DNA of 5,336 bases from Acidobacteriaceae bacterium (GCA_019237515.1 JAFAGX010000281.1:1-5336); one strand, 5' to 3'. Positions 1-5,336 are shown, counted from the stretch's first letter. Translations and numbers: made by a program. The notes: a model not told the origin generated them from the sequence alone.

Positions 1-1193
1 GTGACAACCGTGATCCCGGTATCCGTAACGAAGTAACGTTGGCGGTCGGCTTCCGCGTCGTAGCCAATGGTCGTGCCTTCAGGGATATGCACGTCGCGGT
101 CGATAATCGCCTTGCGGATTCGGCAATGGCGTCCAATGTTGACGTGCGAAAACAGAATGCTGGCATCAATCTCGCTATAAGAATTTACCCGCACGTCGGG
201 CGATAGCACGCTATTTTTCACCATGCTACCGGAAACAATGCAACCTGCAGAAACGATCGAATCCAGCGCTGTGCCGGTTCGCCCCGCCTCCGCAAACACG
301 AACTTCGCCGGCGGATATTGCCGCTGGAACGTGCGAATCGGCCAGCCTTCATCGTATAGATTGAACACCGGCGATACCGAGACGATATCCATGTTGGCTT
401 CGTAGTAAGCCTCGAGCGTCCCGACATCTCGCCAGTAGAGCGCCTCTTTTTTGTTCTCATCGACGAAGTCAAAGGAAAAGACGCGATAGTCGTCCACCAT
501 CTTGGGAAGGATGTCTTTGCCAAAATCGTGGCTGGAGTCGGGATCCTCGGCGTCTTTCAGCAATACAGGGATGAGGACATCAGTATTAAAAATGTAGACG
601 CCCATAGAGGCGGAGACTTTTTCCAGGTTATACGGGGAACGCAGTTCCGTCTGCTTGGGTTTTTCCTGAAATCCGTTTACACGGCTATCGTGATCCACAT
701 CCACCACGCCGAAACGGAATACCTCCGAGGGATCAACCTGAATCGTGGCCAACGTCACATCTGCAGCAGAGTCGCTATGCTGTTTGAGCATGAGGCCATA
801 GTTCATCTTGTAGATGTGATCGCCGGAGAGGATCAGCACGTGGTGCGGCTGTTCTGATCCGATGGAGTAGATATTCTGGTAAACGGCATCCGCCGTACCT
901 TGATACCATTCTTCACTCACGCGTTTCATCGGGGGCAGGACCTCGATGAACTCTCCCATCTCCCGCGCCACTATGTTCCAGCCTTCGCGGATGTGCCGGT
1001 TGAGAGAAAGTGCTTTGTACTGGGTGAGAATGTACACCCGCCGGAGATCGGAATTCACGCAGTTCGACAGGGTCACATCGATAATTCGGTAGTTCCCGCC
1101 GAAGGTGACGGCCGGTTTGGCCCGGTCGCGGGTGAGCGGATAAAGACGCTCGCCGGCTCCTCCTGCTAACAAAACTCCGAGGGTGTCCTTCAT
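1..1193 (-). CDS. glgC: Glucose-1-phosphate adenylyltransferase (ADP-glucose pyrophosphorylase), 3' end beyond window
   Basis: Makes ADP-glucose and pyrophosphate from glucose-1-phosphate and ATP in the cytosol, the committed step of bacterial glycogen synthesis. I translated the minus strand from the ATG at 1193-1191; it stays open for 397 codons to the window edge, so only about the last 20-30 residues should be missing against a usual length near 420. The nucleotidyltransferase domain comes first: GGAGERLYPLT (residues 11-21), RAKPAV (24-29), WYQGTADAV (96-104), LSGDHIYKM (122-130) with Asp125 matching catalytic Asp142 of E. coli GlgC, FQEKP (175-179) with Lys178 matching glucose-1-phosphate-binding Lys195, ASMGVYIF (195-202), HDFGKDILP (222-230) and YWRDVGTLEAYY (253-264). 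A left-handed beta-helix domain follows from about 295 (PAKFV, SGSMVKNSVLSPDVRVNSYS, IPEGTTIG). The position of E. coli activator-site Lys39 is Asp23 here. No strong Shine-Dalgarno precedes the ATG, but the family alignment supports this start. The nearest upstream gene on this strand ends 140 bases away, so glgC probably has its own promoter. Confidence 0.97.
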   Translation of the reverse strand, partial: MKDTLGVLLAGGAGERLYPLTRDRAKPAVTFGGNYRIIDVTLSNCVNSDLRRVYILTQYKALSLNRHIREGWNIVAREMGEFIEVLPPMKRVSEEWYQGTADAVYQNIYSIGSEQPHHVLILSGDHIYKMNYGLMLKQHSDSAADVTLATIQVDPSEVFRFGVVDVDHDSRVNGFQEKPKQTELRSPYNLEKVSASMGVYIFNTDVLIPVLLKDAEDPDSSHDFGKDILPKMVDDYRVFSFDFVDENKKEALYWRDVGTLEAYYEANMDIVSVSPVFNLYDEGWPIRTFQRQYPPAKFVFAEAGRTGTALDSIVSAGCIVSGSMVKNSVLSPDVRVNSYSEIDASILFSHVNIGRHCRIRKAIIDRDVHIPEGTTIGYDAEADRQRYFVTDTGITVV

Positions 1194-1256
1194 GGTTTCG
1201 CGAGGTGAATAGTAGAAGTCCCGTGTACGAACCTCGGGACGCCCAAGAAACGCTAA

Positions 1257-1265
1257 ATACTAGCA
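1257..1265 (-). promoter_or_regulatory. Possible extended -10 promoter for glgC
   Basis: On the minus strand this reads TGCTAGTAT, which fits the TGn-TAnnnT extended -10 pattern. It would start transcription near 1250 and give glgC a leader of roughly 57 bases. No good -35 hexamer sits 16-18 bases upstream. A TTGACG occurs at 1305-1300, but about 37 bases separate it from this box, too far to pair with it. The call is a pattern match only. Confidence 0.3.
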
Positions 1266-1333
1266 CAGGACAGCGAAAGGGGGCGGGTCGTCCAGGTTTC
1301 GTCAATGTTGCCAGACTTGGAGTTTAACGGCGC

Positions 1334-1621
1334 CTAGGCTGCGTCGTCTTCGATCTTGATTCTCAGCGATTTCAGGAACTTGACATCCTGATCGCTGATC
1401 TTGAATTCAGGGTTGCTGGTCAGCGTAGTCACTAGAGAGGTTTTATCGTTTGCCTTCTCGCCCGGCTTGCTTACACCAATTGTGGCTTCCAGCACTAAGA
1501 AGATGTCGTATCCACCATCCTTGATCTTGGATACGACTTCAGCGATCTGATCGGAGTCGGCCAGCGACTCGTTAATCGCTTCTCCCAATTCCTTCATCAG
1601 TTGCTTGAGTTGCTGGTCCAC
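1334..1621 (-). CDS. Small conserved-looking hypothetical protein, 95 aa
   Basis: I do not recognise a named family. The protein looks soluble: no signal peptide, no membrane segment, no cysteine and no tryptophan. It begins with a charged, probably amphipathic helix (about residues 1-33, QQLKQLMKELGEAINESL). A compact hydrophobic patch follows, GGYDIFLVLEATIGV (36-50), then a polar linker rich in Lys, Asp and Ser/Thr (51-70). It ends with a putative strand-helix segment, EFKISDQDVKFLKSLRIKI (72-90), and an acidic tail (EDDAA). The start is GTG at 1621-1619. It is preceded by the purine-rich AGAGGGGGA on the minus strand, a strong ribosome binding site at good spacing; an ATG just upstream (in GGGGGATGCG) is out of frame. 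It lies head-to-head with the membrane-protein gene at 1739 and 140 bases upstream of glgC on the same strand. Role unknown; that it is a real gene is supported by the ribosome binding site and sensible amino-acid composition. Confidence 0.8.
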   Translation of the reverse strand: MDQQLKQLMKELGEAINESLADSDQIAEVVSKIKDGGYDIFLVLEATIGVSKPGEKANDKTSLVTTLTSNPEFKISDQDVKFLKSLRIKIEDDAA

Positions 1622-1622
1622 G

Positions 1623-1631
1623 CATCCCCCT
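1623..1631 (-). promoter_or_regulatory. Strong ribosome binding site deciding the GTG start of the 95-aa gene
   Basis: The minus strand reads AGAGGGGGA just before the GTG at 1621-1619, a good match to the anti-Shine-Dalgarno complement. It favours GTG as the initiator over the overlapping out-of-frame ATG. Confidence 0.6.
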
Positions 1632-1703
1632 CTAAGAACCGCCTGCTATCTTAGATGCGGCTTTCGGTCACAAGGCTTCGTGAGCAAGGTCACCGCATCG
1701 CGT

Positions 1704-1709
1704 ATTGTA
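1704..1709 (-). promoter_or_regulatory. Possible -10 box for the 95-aa gene
   Basis: The minus strand reads TACAAT, five of six matches to TATAAT. It would place a start near 1697 and a leader of about 75 bases before the GTG at 1621. No convincing -35 hexamer is present; the expected -35 position (about 1727-1732) overlaps the -10-like box of the divergent rightward promoter. Confidence 0.3.
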
Positions 1710-1720
1710 ACCTGCAAGCT

Positions 1721-1729
1721 TGATAAAAT
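1721..1729 (+). promoter_or_regulatory. Possible extended -10 promoter for the membrane protein-mutase operon
   Basis: The sequence TGATAAAAT fits an extended -10 (TGn-TAnnnT). A TTGTAA lies upstream at 1705-1710, but the 13-base spacing is too short for a normal -35. Initiation 6-9 bases downstream would fall at about 1735-1738, right at the ATG at 1739. The transcript would then be leaderless or nearly so, which fits the lack of any Shine-Dalgarno before that ATG. Confidence 0.35.
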
Positions 1730-1738
1730 CGATGCCAA

Positions 1739-2071
1739 ATGGCGAGAGTGACCACCGCGCGCAAGCTGGGCATTGCGACCCGAATCGCCGGACAGCAGGT
1801 GCGCCGTACCCGCACTTTCGGCGCCGTGGTCAAAGCCGTCCGAACAACCACCTCCCACCTGGCGCGGGCTCTTGGCCAGCTCTGGCTGGAGGTCACCGGT
1901 TTTGTTTTCGTGGCTTTGGCAGGCATCGGCTTCCTGGCGTTTCTGCGAGAGTACAACAGGTATCACGCGGGTCGTACCAGCTCCGGAAGAGTGCTGCTTG
2001 CAATCTTTTTCACTCTTTTATTCGGCTGGTTTGGTGCGAGTTCCTTCTGGCGGGTGCGCAGGAAGCGCTGA
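1739..2071 (+). CDS. Small basic two-helix membrane protein, 110 aa
   Basis: I do not recognise a named family. The N-terminal half (residues 1-47) is strongly basic and hydrophilic, with many Arg/Lys (ARKL, RRTRTFG, KAVRTT) and no signal peptide. Two membrane segments follow: about 49-69 (LEVTGFVFVALAGIGFLAFL) and 84-104 (RVLLAIFFTLLFGWFGASSF). A short polar loop separates them (REYNRYHAGRTSSG), and the protein ends in a basic tail, RVRRKR. By the positive-inside rule both ends are probably cytoplasmic, with a short external hairpin loop. The ATG at 1739 is the first start after an in-frame TAA at 1724-1726; no Shine-Dalgarno precedes it, and GTG at 1748 is an alternative. The stop codon overlaps an AGGAG (2071-2075) just before the mutase gene, which suggests an operon and perhaps translational coupling. 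A role linked to the mutase is inference from position only. Overlapping frames through this region give less protein-like sequences. Confidence 0.75.
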   Translation: MARVTTARKLGIATRIAGQQVRRTRTFGAVVKAVRTTTSHLARALGQLWLEVTGFVFVALAGIGFLAFLREYNRYHAGRTSSGRVLLAIFFTLLFGWFGASSFWRVRRKR

Positions 2072-2075
2072 GGAG
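2071..2075 (+). promoter_or_regulatory. Shine-Dalgarno overlapping the stop of the membrane-protein gene
   Basis: AGGAG begins on the last base of the TGA (2069-2071). It lies 11 bases from the in-frame GTG at 2087 and 41 bases from the ATG at 2117. It is the only strong ribosome binding site before the mutase and so favours GTG 2087, although the spacing is long. Confidence 0.4.
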
Positions 2076-2116
2076 CCAGGGTTACTGTGTGTACTCTGTG
2101 GTTAGAGATTCTTCTT

Positions 2117-3727
2117 ATGGCGGATAAAACCAAAGCCGCTGCTGGCTCCGATCCGCAAACTTCTTCTCACATCCCAATTCATCCGCTCTACACGCCTGCC
2201 GATCTGGACGGCTGGAATTACGATCGCCAACTCAGTTACCCCGGTCAGTATCCCTTCACACGTGGCGTCCAAACCACGATGTACAGGGGGCGGCTCTGGA
2301 CGATGCGCCAGTACGCAGGCTTCGGCGACGCGGAGGAATCAAATCGCCGTTACAAGTATTTGTTGGCGAGTGGAACCACTGGGCTGTCGGTCGCCTTTGA
2401 TCTGCCGACCCAGATTGGTTTGGATTCGGACAGCGCCCTGGCGCTGGGCGAGGTGGGCAAAGTCGGGGTTGCGATCGACTCGATCGAAGACATGCAGCGG
2501 CTCTTCGATGGCATCGACCTCACCAAGATTTCGACGTCGATGACTATCAACGCCACGGCATCGATTTTGCTGGCATTGTATGTTGCCGTCGCGCGACGAC
2601 AAGGCGCGGAGATACGGCGTCTCTCGGGCACGGTTCAGAATGATGTTCTGAAAGAGTACATCGCGAGGGGAACTTACATATACCCCATCGGGCCGGCCAT
2701 GCGGATCATCACCGACATGTTTGCCTGGACCAACAAAAACATCCCCGAGTGGAACACAATTTCGATTTCCGGGTATCACATGCGCGAGGCAGGCTCGACT
2801 GCGGTGCAGGAAGTCGCGTTTACGTTGGCCAACGGCATCGCCTACGTTCAGGCGGCGCTGAATGCGGGCCTCGACGTGGACCAATTTGCTCCACGGCTTT
2901 CATTTTTCTTCAACGCGCACAGTAATTTTCTCGAGGAGGTCGCGAAATTCCGCGCTGCACGTCGTATGTGGGCGCGCACTATGCGCGAGCAGTTCAAAGC
3001 CAAGAATCCACGCTCCTGGATGTTGCGCTTCCACACACAAACCGCCGGCTCAACCCTCACTGCACAACAACCAGAGAACAACATCGTCCGCACGGCGCTT
3101 CAGGCGCTCTCGGCGGTACTCGGCGGAACGCAGTCGCTGCATACGAATTCCTACGACGAGGCTTTGGCGTTGCCCACCGGGCAAGCTGCGCGAATCGCTC
3201 TGCGCACGCAGCAGATTGTTGCTTATGAATCAGGCGCTCCGCAGACCATCGATCCGCTGGCCGGATCGTATTACGTCGAGTCGCTCACCAACGACATTGA
3301 AAAGCACGCGACCGGATATCTCGAAAAAATCGACGCGCTCGGCGGGATGCTGAAAGCTATCGAGCGCGGATTCGTGCAGCAGGAAATCCAGAACGCGGCC
3401 TATGAATATCAGCAGCAGGTCGACCGCGGTGAAGCCACCGTGGTCGGAGTGAACCGGTTCACCGTTGCGGAAGAAAAGCCGATTCCTATTCTGCACATTG
3501 ATGAGTCTTTGGAGCGCAAGCAGGTGGAACGCGTTCGCGCCCTTCGCGCCCGCCGCGATCGTCAGCTATGGCAGGATTCCTTGAAGAAGATCGAAGAAGC
3601 CGCCCGTTCTGGCGCCAATGTCATGCCTCACATCGTTGCCGCCGTTGAAGCCTATGCCACCGTCGGCGAAATCTCCGACACGATGCGCAAAGTGTTCGGA
3701 GAGTACAAAGAAGCAGTGGTGATATAA
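2117..3727 (+). CDS. mcmA1: Methylmalonyl-CoA mutase, large catalytic chain without B12 domain
   Basis: Catalyses the adenosylcobalamin-dependent interconversion of (R)-methylmalonyl-CoA and succinyl-CoA, which connects propionyl-CoA to the TCA cycle. From ATG 2117 it is 536 residues, a TIM-barrel substrate-binding chain only. Diagnostic stretches are TMRQYAGFG (62-70), [17 protein letters not shown] (89-105), [10 protein letters not shown] (117-126), [14 protein letters not shown] (142-155), [11 protein letters not shown] (171-181), TYIYP (186-190), [12 protein letters not shown] (215-226), [15 protein letters not shown] (257-271) and [19 protein letters not shown] (336-354). Tyr66, Gln174, Arg184 and His221 align at a constant offset of 23 with Tyr89, Gln197, Arg207 and His244 of the Propionibacterium enzyme. 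The Tyr/Arg pair points to methylmalonyl-CoA, whereas isobutyryl-CoA mutases have Phe/Gln and 2-hydroxyisobutyryl-CoA mutases have Ile at the Tyr position. The C-terminal cobalamin domain (DxHxxG) is absent, so a separate small subunit encoded elsewhere is needed. GTG 2087 would add ten residues ([10 protein letters not shown]) and has the better ribosome binding site; I prefer 2117 because the hydrophobic extension does not look like a mutase N-terminus. Confidence 0.93.
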   Translation: MADKTKAAAGSDPQTSSHIPIHPLYTPADLDGWNYDRQLSYPGQYPFTRGVQTTMYRGRLWTMRQYAGFGDAEESNRRYKYLLASGTTGLSVAFDLPTQIGLDSDSALALGEVGKVGVAIDSIEDMQRLFDGIDLTKISTSMTINATASILLALYVAVARRQGAEIRRLSGTVQNDVLKEYIARGTYIYPIGPAMRIITDMFAWTNKNIPEWNTISISGYHMREAGSTAVQEVAFTLANGIAYVQAALNAGLDVDQFAPRLSFFFNAHSNFLEEVAKFRAARRMWARTMREQFKAKNPRSWMLRFHTQTAGSTLTAQQPENNIVRTALQALSAVLGGTQSLHTNSYDEALALPTGQAARIALRTQQIVAYESGAPQTIDPLAGSYYVESLTNDIEKHATGYLEKIDALGGMLKAIERGFVQQEIQNAAYEYQQQVDRGEATVVGVNRFTVAEEKPIPILHIDESLERKQVERVRALRARRDRQLWQDSLKKIEEAARSGANVMPHIVAAVEAYATVGEISDTMRKVFGEYKEAVVI

Positions 3728-3730
3728 AAC

Positions 3731-3760
3731 CGTCGTTCGTCGTCGGTCCTTGGTCGTTGG
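3731..3760 (+). repeat. Degenerate 7-bp tandem repeat, about 4.3 copies
   Basis: It parses as CGTCGTT, CGTCGTC, GGTCCTT, GGTCGTT and a partial GG, giving the unit consensus (C/G)GTCGTT. It begins three bases after the mutase stop codon. From memory, GTCGTTGG-type heptamer arrays are scattered between genes in acidobacterial genomes; this was not checked here. Confidence 0.65.
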
Positions 3761-3773
3761 CAAGACAATGTGG

Positions 3774-3793
3774 CGCGGGCGCCCTCGCCCGCG
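3774..3793 (+). repeat. Perfect hairpin, 8-bp stem with CCCT loop (REP-like)
   Basis: Arms CGCGGGCG (3774-3781) and CGCCCGCG (3786-3793) are fully complementary around the loop CCCT (3782-3785). The centre, CGCCCTCG (3780-3787), recurs inverted in the hairpin at 3886-3907. No T-tract follows on either strand, so it is not a classical intrinsic terminator, though it could slow polymerase or protect the mutase mRNA 3' end. Confidence 0.7.
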
Positions 3794-3801
3794 TGTGCTA
3801 G

Positions 3802-3822
3802 GGAACGGTTTCCAGCCGTGCC
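3802..3822 (+). repeat. Imperfect hairpin between the two REP-like elements
   Basis: Arms GGAACGG (3802-3808) and CCGTGCC (3816-3822) pair at six of seven positions around a seven-base loop, TTTCCAG. It lies eight bases after the first strong hairpin and may belong to the same repeat unit. Confidence 0.45.
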
Positions 3823-3885
3823 GAAAAGCATCAGATCTTTAAGCCAGCTCCGGGATGACAGTGTTCTACCGGGCTGCGCTCGACC

Positions 3886-3907
3886 GGACAGCCGAGGGCG
3901 GCTGTCC
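3886..3907 (-). repeat. Perfect hairpin, 9-bp stem with CCCT loop on the minus strand (REP-like, inverted)
   Basis: Arms GGACAGCCG (3886-3894) and CGGCTGTCC (3899-3907) are fully complementary around AGGG (3895-3898), which reads CCCT on the minus strand. The minus-strand core CGCCCTCG (3900-3893) is identical to that of the hairpin at 3774-3793, while the outer stem bases differ but still pair. It lies 16 bases past the permease stop codon in the permease's direction. No T-tract follows, so any terminator role is uncertain. Confidence 0.7.
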
Positions 3908-3923
3908 CTACGTAGGCACGGAT

Positions 3924-5336
3924 TTACTTGGCGAATTCGCTGTGGTGACGGCTGTAAAGAACGTAGATGATCAGGCCCAGCACTAGCCACACAACGAACC
4001 GCAGCCACGTGATGACGGTCAGGCCGGTCATAAGGCCTCCGCAGAGGACGATCGAGATCAGCGGGAACCAAGGAACAAATGGCACTTTGAAAACTCGCGG
4101 CCGGTTCGGCTGAGTTCGGCGGAGGATAATCACTCCGAGCGAGACAAGAACAAACGCGAAAAGCGTGCCGATATTCGAGAGATCGGCAGCGTCACTGATG
4201 GCGAAAATTCCGGCAGGAATACCGACTGCGAACCCGGCGATCCACGTGGCCCAATGCGGGGTCTTGAATCGCGGGTGAACCCTCGAGAAAAATTTCGGGA
4301 AGAGACCGTCCCGCGACATCGCATACCAGATGCGTGCCTGGCCGTATTGAAAAACCAGCAGTGAGGAGATCATTCCCATCAGCGCGCCGACTACGATCAC
4401 GGACTGCGCGAAACGGCTGGCGCCGAGCATTTTGAGCGCGTAGGCGACCGGTGCCTCGGCAGCTTCGCCGGAAATGAATGTCGTGTACTTCATCATTCCC
4501 AGCAGGACGATTGAAACGCCCACGTAGAGCAGCGTGCAGACAATCAGTGAGCCGATGATGCCGATCGGCAGGTCGCGCTGGGGATTTCGAGCCTCTTCCG
4601 CAGCGGTCGAAACGGAATCGAATCCGATATAGGTGAAGAAAACAATCGCGCCGCCAGTGACGATGCCGCCGAAACCGGAAGGTGCGAAAGGTTTCCAGTT
4701 GCCGGGCGAGACGAGCATGCCTCCGACAACCAGGAATACGAGAATGGCGCCGATCTTGATGGCAACCATGACGTTGTTGGCTTCGGCGGATTCGCGCACG
4801 CCGCGCACCAGAATCACAGTCAGGATGAAAACGATGAGGAATCCGGGAACGTTGAAATAGGCCCCGGTCCAATGACCGGATTCCCACACCGGTGTTGACC
4901 ACCGGTCGGATAGGTTGAGACCAAACGCTGCGAGTTGCGCCTTAGTATAGGCGCTAAAACCAATTGCGACGACAACATTGCTAACCACGTACTCGAGAAT
5001 CAGGTCCCAGCCGATGATCCAGGCAAAAATTTCTCCCAGCGTGGCGTAGGAATACGTATAGGCGCTGCCAGCGATCGGAATCATCGAAGCGAGCTCGGCG
5101 TAGCACAATCCAGCGAAGCTACAGGCGATCGCGACCAGGAAAAAAGAAAGTGCGATTGATGGCCCCGCGGGCGGACGGCCGTGCATGAGAACACCGGCGC
5201 TGCCTCCGCCACGAAGGAAGTTAAAGAGCAGATCAAGCACTTGTGCGTGAAGGATGGAAGGAGCCTGAAAAAATTCCCCGGCGGCCGCCGTGCCTGTGAG
5301 CACGAAAATGCCCGAGCCGATGATGGCGCCGATGCC
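3924..5336 (-). CDS. APC-superfamily amino-acid permease (cationic amino-acid transporter type), 5' end beyond window
   Basis: Secondary transporter of the inner membrane, probably taking up amino acids with a coupled ion. The reading frame is open to the right edge: codons above GTG 5303 read GIGAIIGSGIF, the glycine-rich unwound first membrane helix, so that GTG is an internal Val and the true start is outside. The window holds 470 residues plus the TAA. APC/CAT features (partial numbering) are GSGIF (7-11), CYAELASMIPIAGSAYTYSY (78-97), WIIGWDLILEY (106-116), FFTYIGFDSVSTAAEEARNP (233-252), the stretch GQARIWYAMSRDGLFP (332-347), and the last membrane helices ending in YVLYSRHHSEFAK. I count about 11 further membrane segments after the partial first, consistent with the usual 12. 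An extra stretch of about 35 residues lies between helices 1 and 2 (about 24-58, with HAQVLDLLFNFLR). Exact substrate cannot be told: CAT-type members carry cationic or other amino acids. It converges on the mutase gene across a 196-base spacer. Confidence 0.92.
   Translation of the reverse strand, partial: GIGAIIGSGIFVLTGTAAAGEFFQAPSILHAQVLDLLFNFLRGGGSAGVLMHGRPPAGPSIALSFFLVAIACSFAGLCYAELASMIPIAGSAYTYSYATLGEIFAWIIGWDLILEYVVSNVVVAIGFSAYTKAQLAAFGLNLSDRWSTPVWESGHWTGAYFNVPGFLIVFILTVILVRGVRESAEANNVMVAIKIGAILVFLVVGGMLVSPGNWKPFAPSGFGGIVTGGAIVFFTYIGFDSVSTAAEEARNPQRDLPIGIIGSLIVCTLLYVGVSIVLLGMMKYTTFISGEAAEAPVAYALKMLGASRFAQSVIVVGALMGMISSLLVFQYGQARIWYAMSRDGLFPKFFSRVHPRFKTPHWATWIAGFAVGIPAGIFAISDAADLSNIGTLFAFVLVSLGVIILRRTQPNRPRVFKVPFVPWFPLISIVLCGGLMTGLTVITWLRFVVWLVLGLIIYVLYSRHHSEFAK

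Noticed and set aside
218..857. Short frames on both strands within 218-857
   Set aside because: All lie inside glgC in other frames or on the opposite strand and resemble no known protein.
913..1305. 130-codon minus-strand frame spanning the glgC start
   Set aside because: It is an out-of-frame reading of glgC and its leader. The glgC frame holds all family motifs.
1646..1966. Minus-strand frames antisense to the membrane-protein gene and its promoter
   Set aside because: They cover the promoter region and have biased, domain-free translations and no ribosome binding site I could identify.
1720..2127. 135-codon plus-strand frame overlapping the small membrane protein
   Set aside because: Its translation is low-complexity and not protein-like, while the frame from 1739 gives a coherent basic N-terminus and two membrane helices.
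2339..2884. 181-codon open frame on the minus strand inside the mutase gene
   Set aside because: It lies entirely antisense to a clear, motif-rich mutase and its translation has no recognisable domain. GC-rich coding sequence often leaves such antisense frames open.
3886..3907. Intrinsic (Rho-independent) terminator for the permease or mutase
   Set aside because: The stem is strong but no run of T follows on either strand, so the standard terminator signature is missing. Kept as a REP-like hairpin instead.
3728..3923. Small gene in the convergent spacer (plus-strand frame from 3770)
   Set aside because: The frame runs through the hairpins and into the permease antisense, has no ribosome binding site, and gives a low-complexity product.
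4192..4902. 236-codon minus-strand frame overlapping the permease
   Set aside because: It is the same strand in a shifted frame of the permease, very rich in Arg and His, with no membrane or domain pattern. The permease frame is clearly the coding one.
5301..5303. GTG at 5303 as the permease start codon
   Set aside because: The upstream codons to the window edge encode GIGAIIGSGIF, the conserved first-helix motif of APC transporters, so this GTG is an internal valine.
1..5336. tRNA, rRNA, riboswitch, CRISPR array, insertion sequence or defence system
   Set aside because: I looked for these by eye and saw no cloverleaf, spaced direct repeats, transposase motif or cobalamin-riboswitch-like leader before the mutase. 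A covariance-model scan would be the decisive test for structured RNAs.

Overview
The window most resembles the chromosome of a soil-type Acidobacteriota, probably class Terriglobia and loosely Koribacter-like. This rests on moderately high GC, the style of the proteins (a catalytic-only methylmalonyl-CoA mutase chain, a cationic-amino-acid-type permease with an enlarged first loop), and an intergenic spacer full of heptamer repeats and GC-rich hairpins. The assignment is recognition from memory, not a search. There are five protein-coding genes, two of them cut by the window edges. I see no RNA gene, CRISPR array, phage gene, transposase or integrase.

Layout. Bases 1-1193 (minus) carry glgC, ADP-glucose pyrophosphorylase, open through 397 codons and cut only near its C-terminus. 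Bases 1334-1621 (minus) encode an unrecognised 95-residue cytosolic protein with a GTG start and a strong ribosome binding site. A 117-base divergent promoter region (1622-1738) follows. It has two back-to-back -10-like boxes, one of which would give the rightward transcript almost no leader. Bases 1739-2071 (plus) encode a small basic two-helix membrane protein. It is followed closely by the large catalytic chain of methylmalonyl-CoA mutase (2117-3727, or from a GTG at 2087), which lacks a cobalamin-binding domain. The 196-base convergent spacer 3728-3923 contains a degenerate 7-bp tandem repeat and three hairpins. The two strongest hairpins share an 8-base core in opposite orientations, a REPIN-like arrangement. 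Bases 3924-5336 (minus) carry an APC-superfamily amino-acid permease that runs off the right edge.

How the genes fit together. The glgC product commits glucose-1-phosphate to glycogen or related storage glucan. The mutase interconverts methylmalonyl-CoA and succinyl-CoA in propionyl-CoA metabolism and needs a separate B12-binding subunit that is not in this window. The permease would import amino acids, some of which (valine, isoleucine, methionine, threonine) are broken down through propionyl-CoA, but it is convergent with the mutase and nothing ties them together beyond position. The small membrane protein and the mutase look like a two-gene operon. Overall this is ordinary core-metabolism sequence. 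The most distinctive part is the repeat-rich spacer, and I found no evidence of a new multi-gene system.
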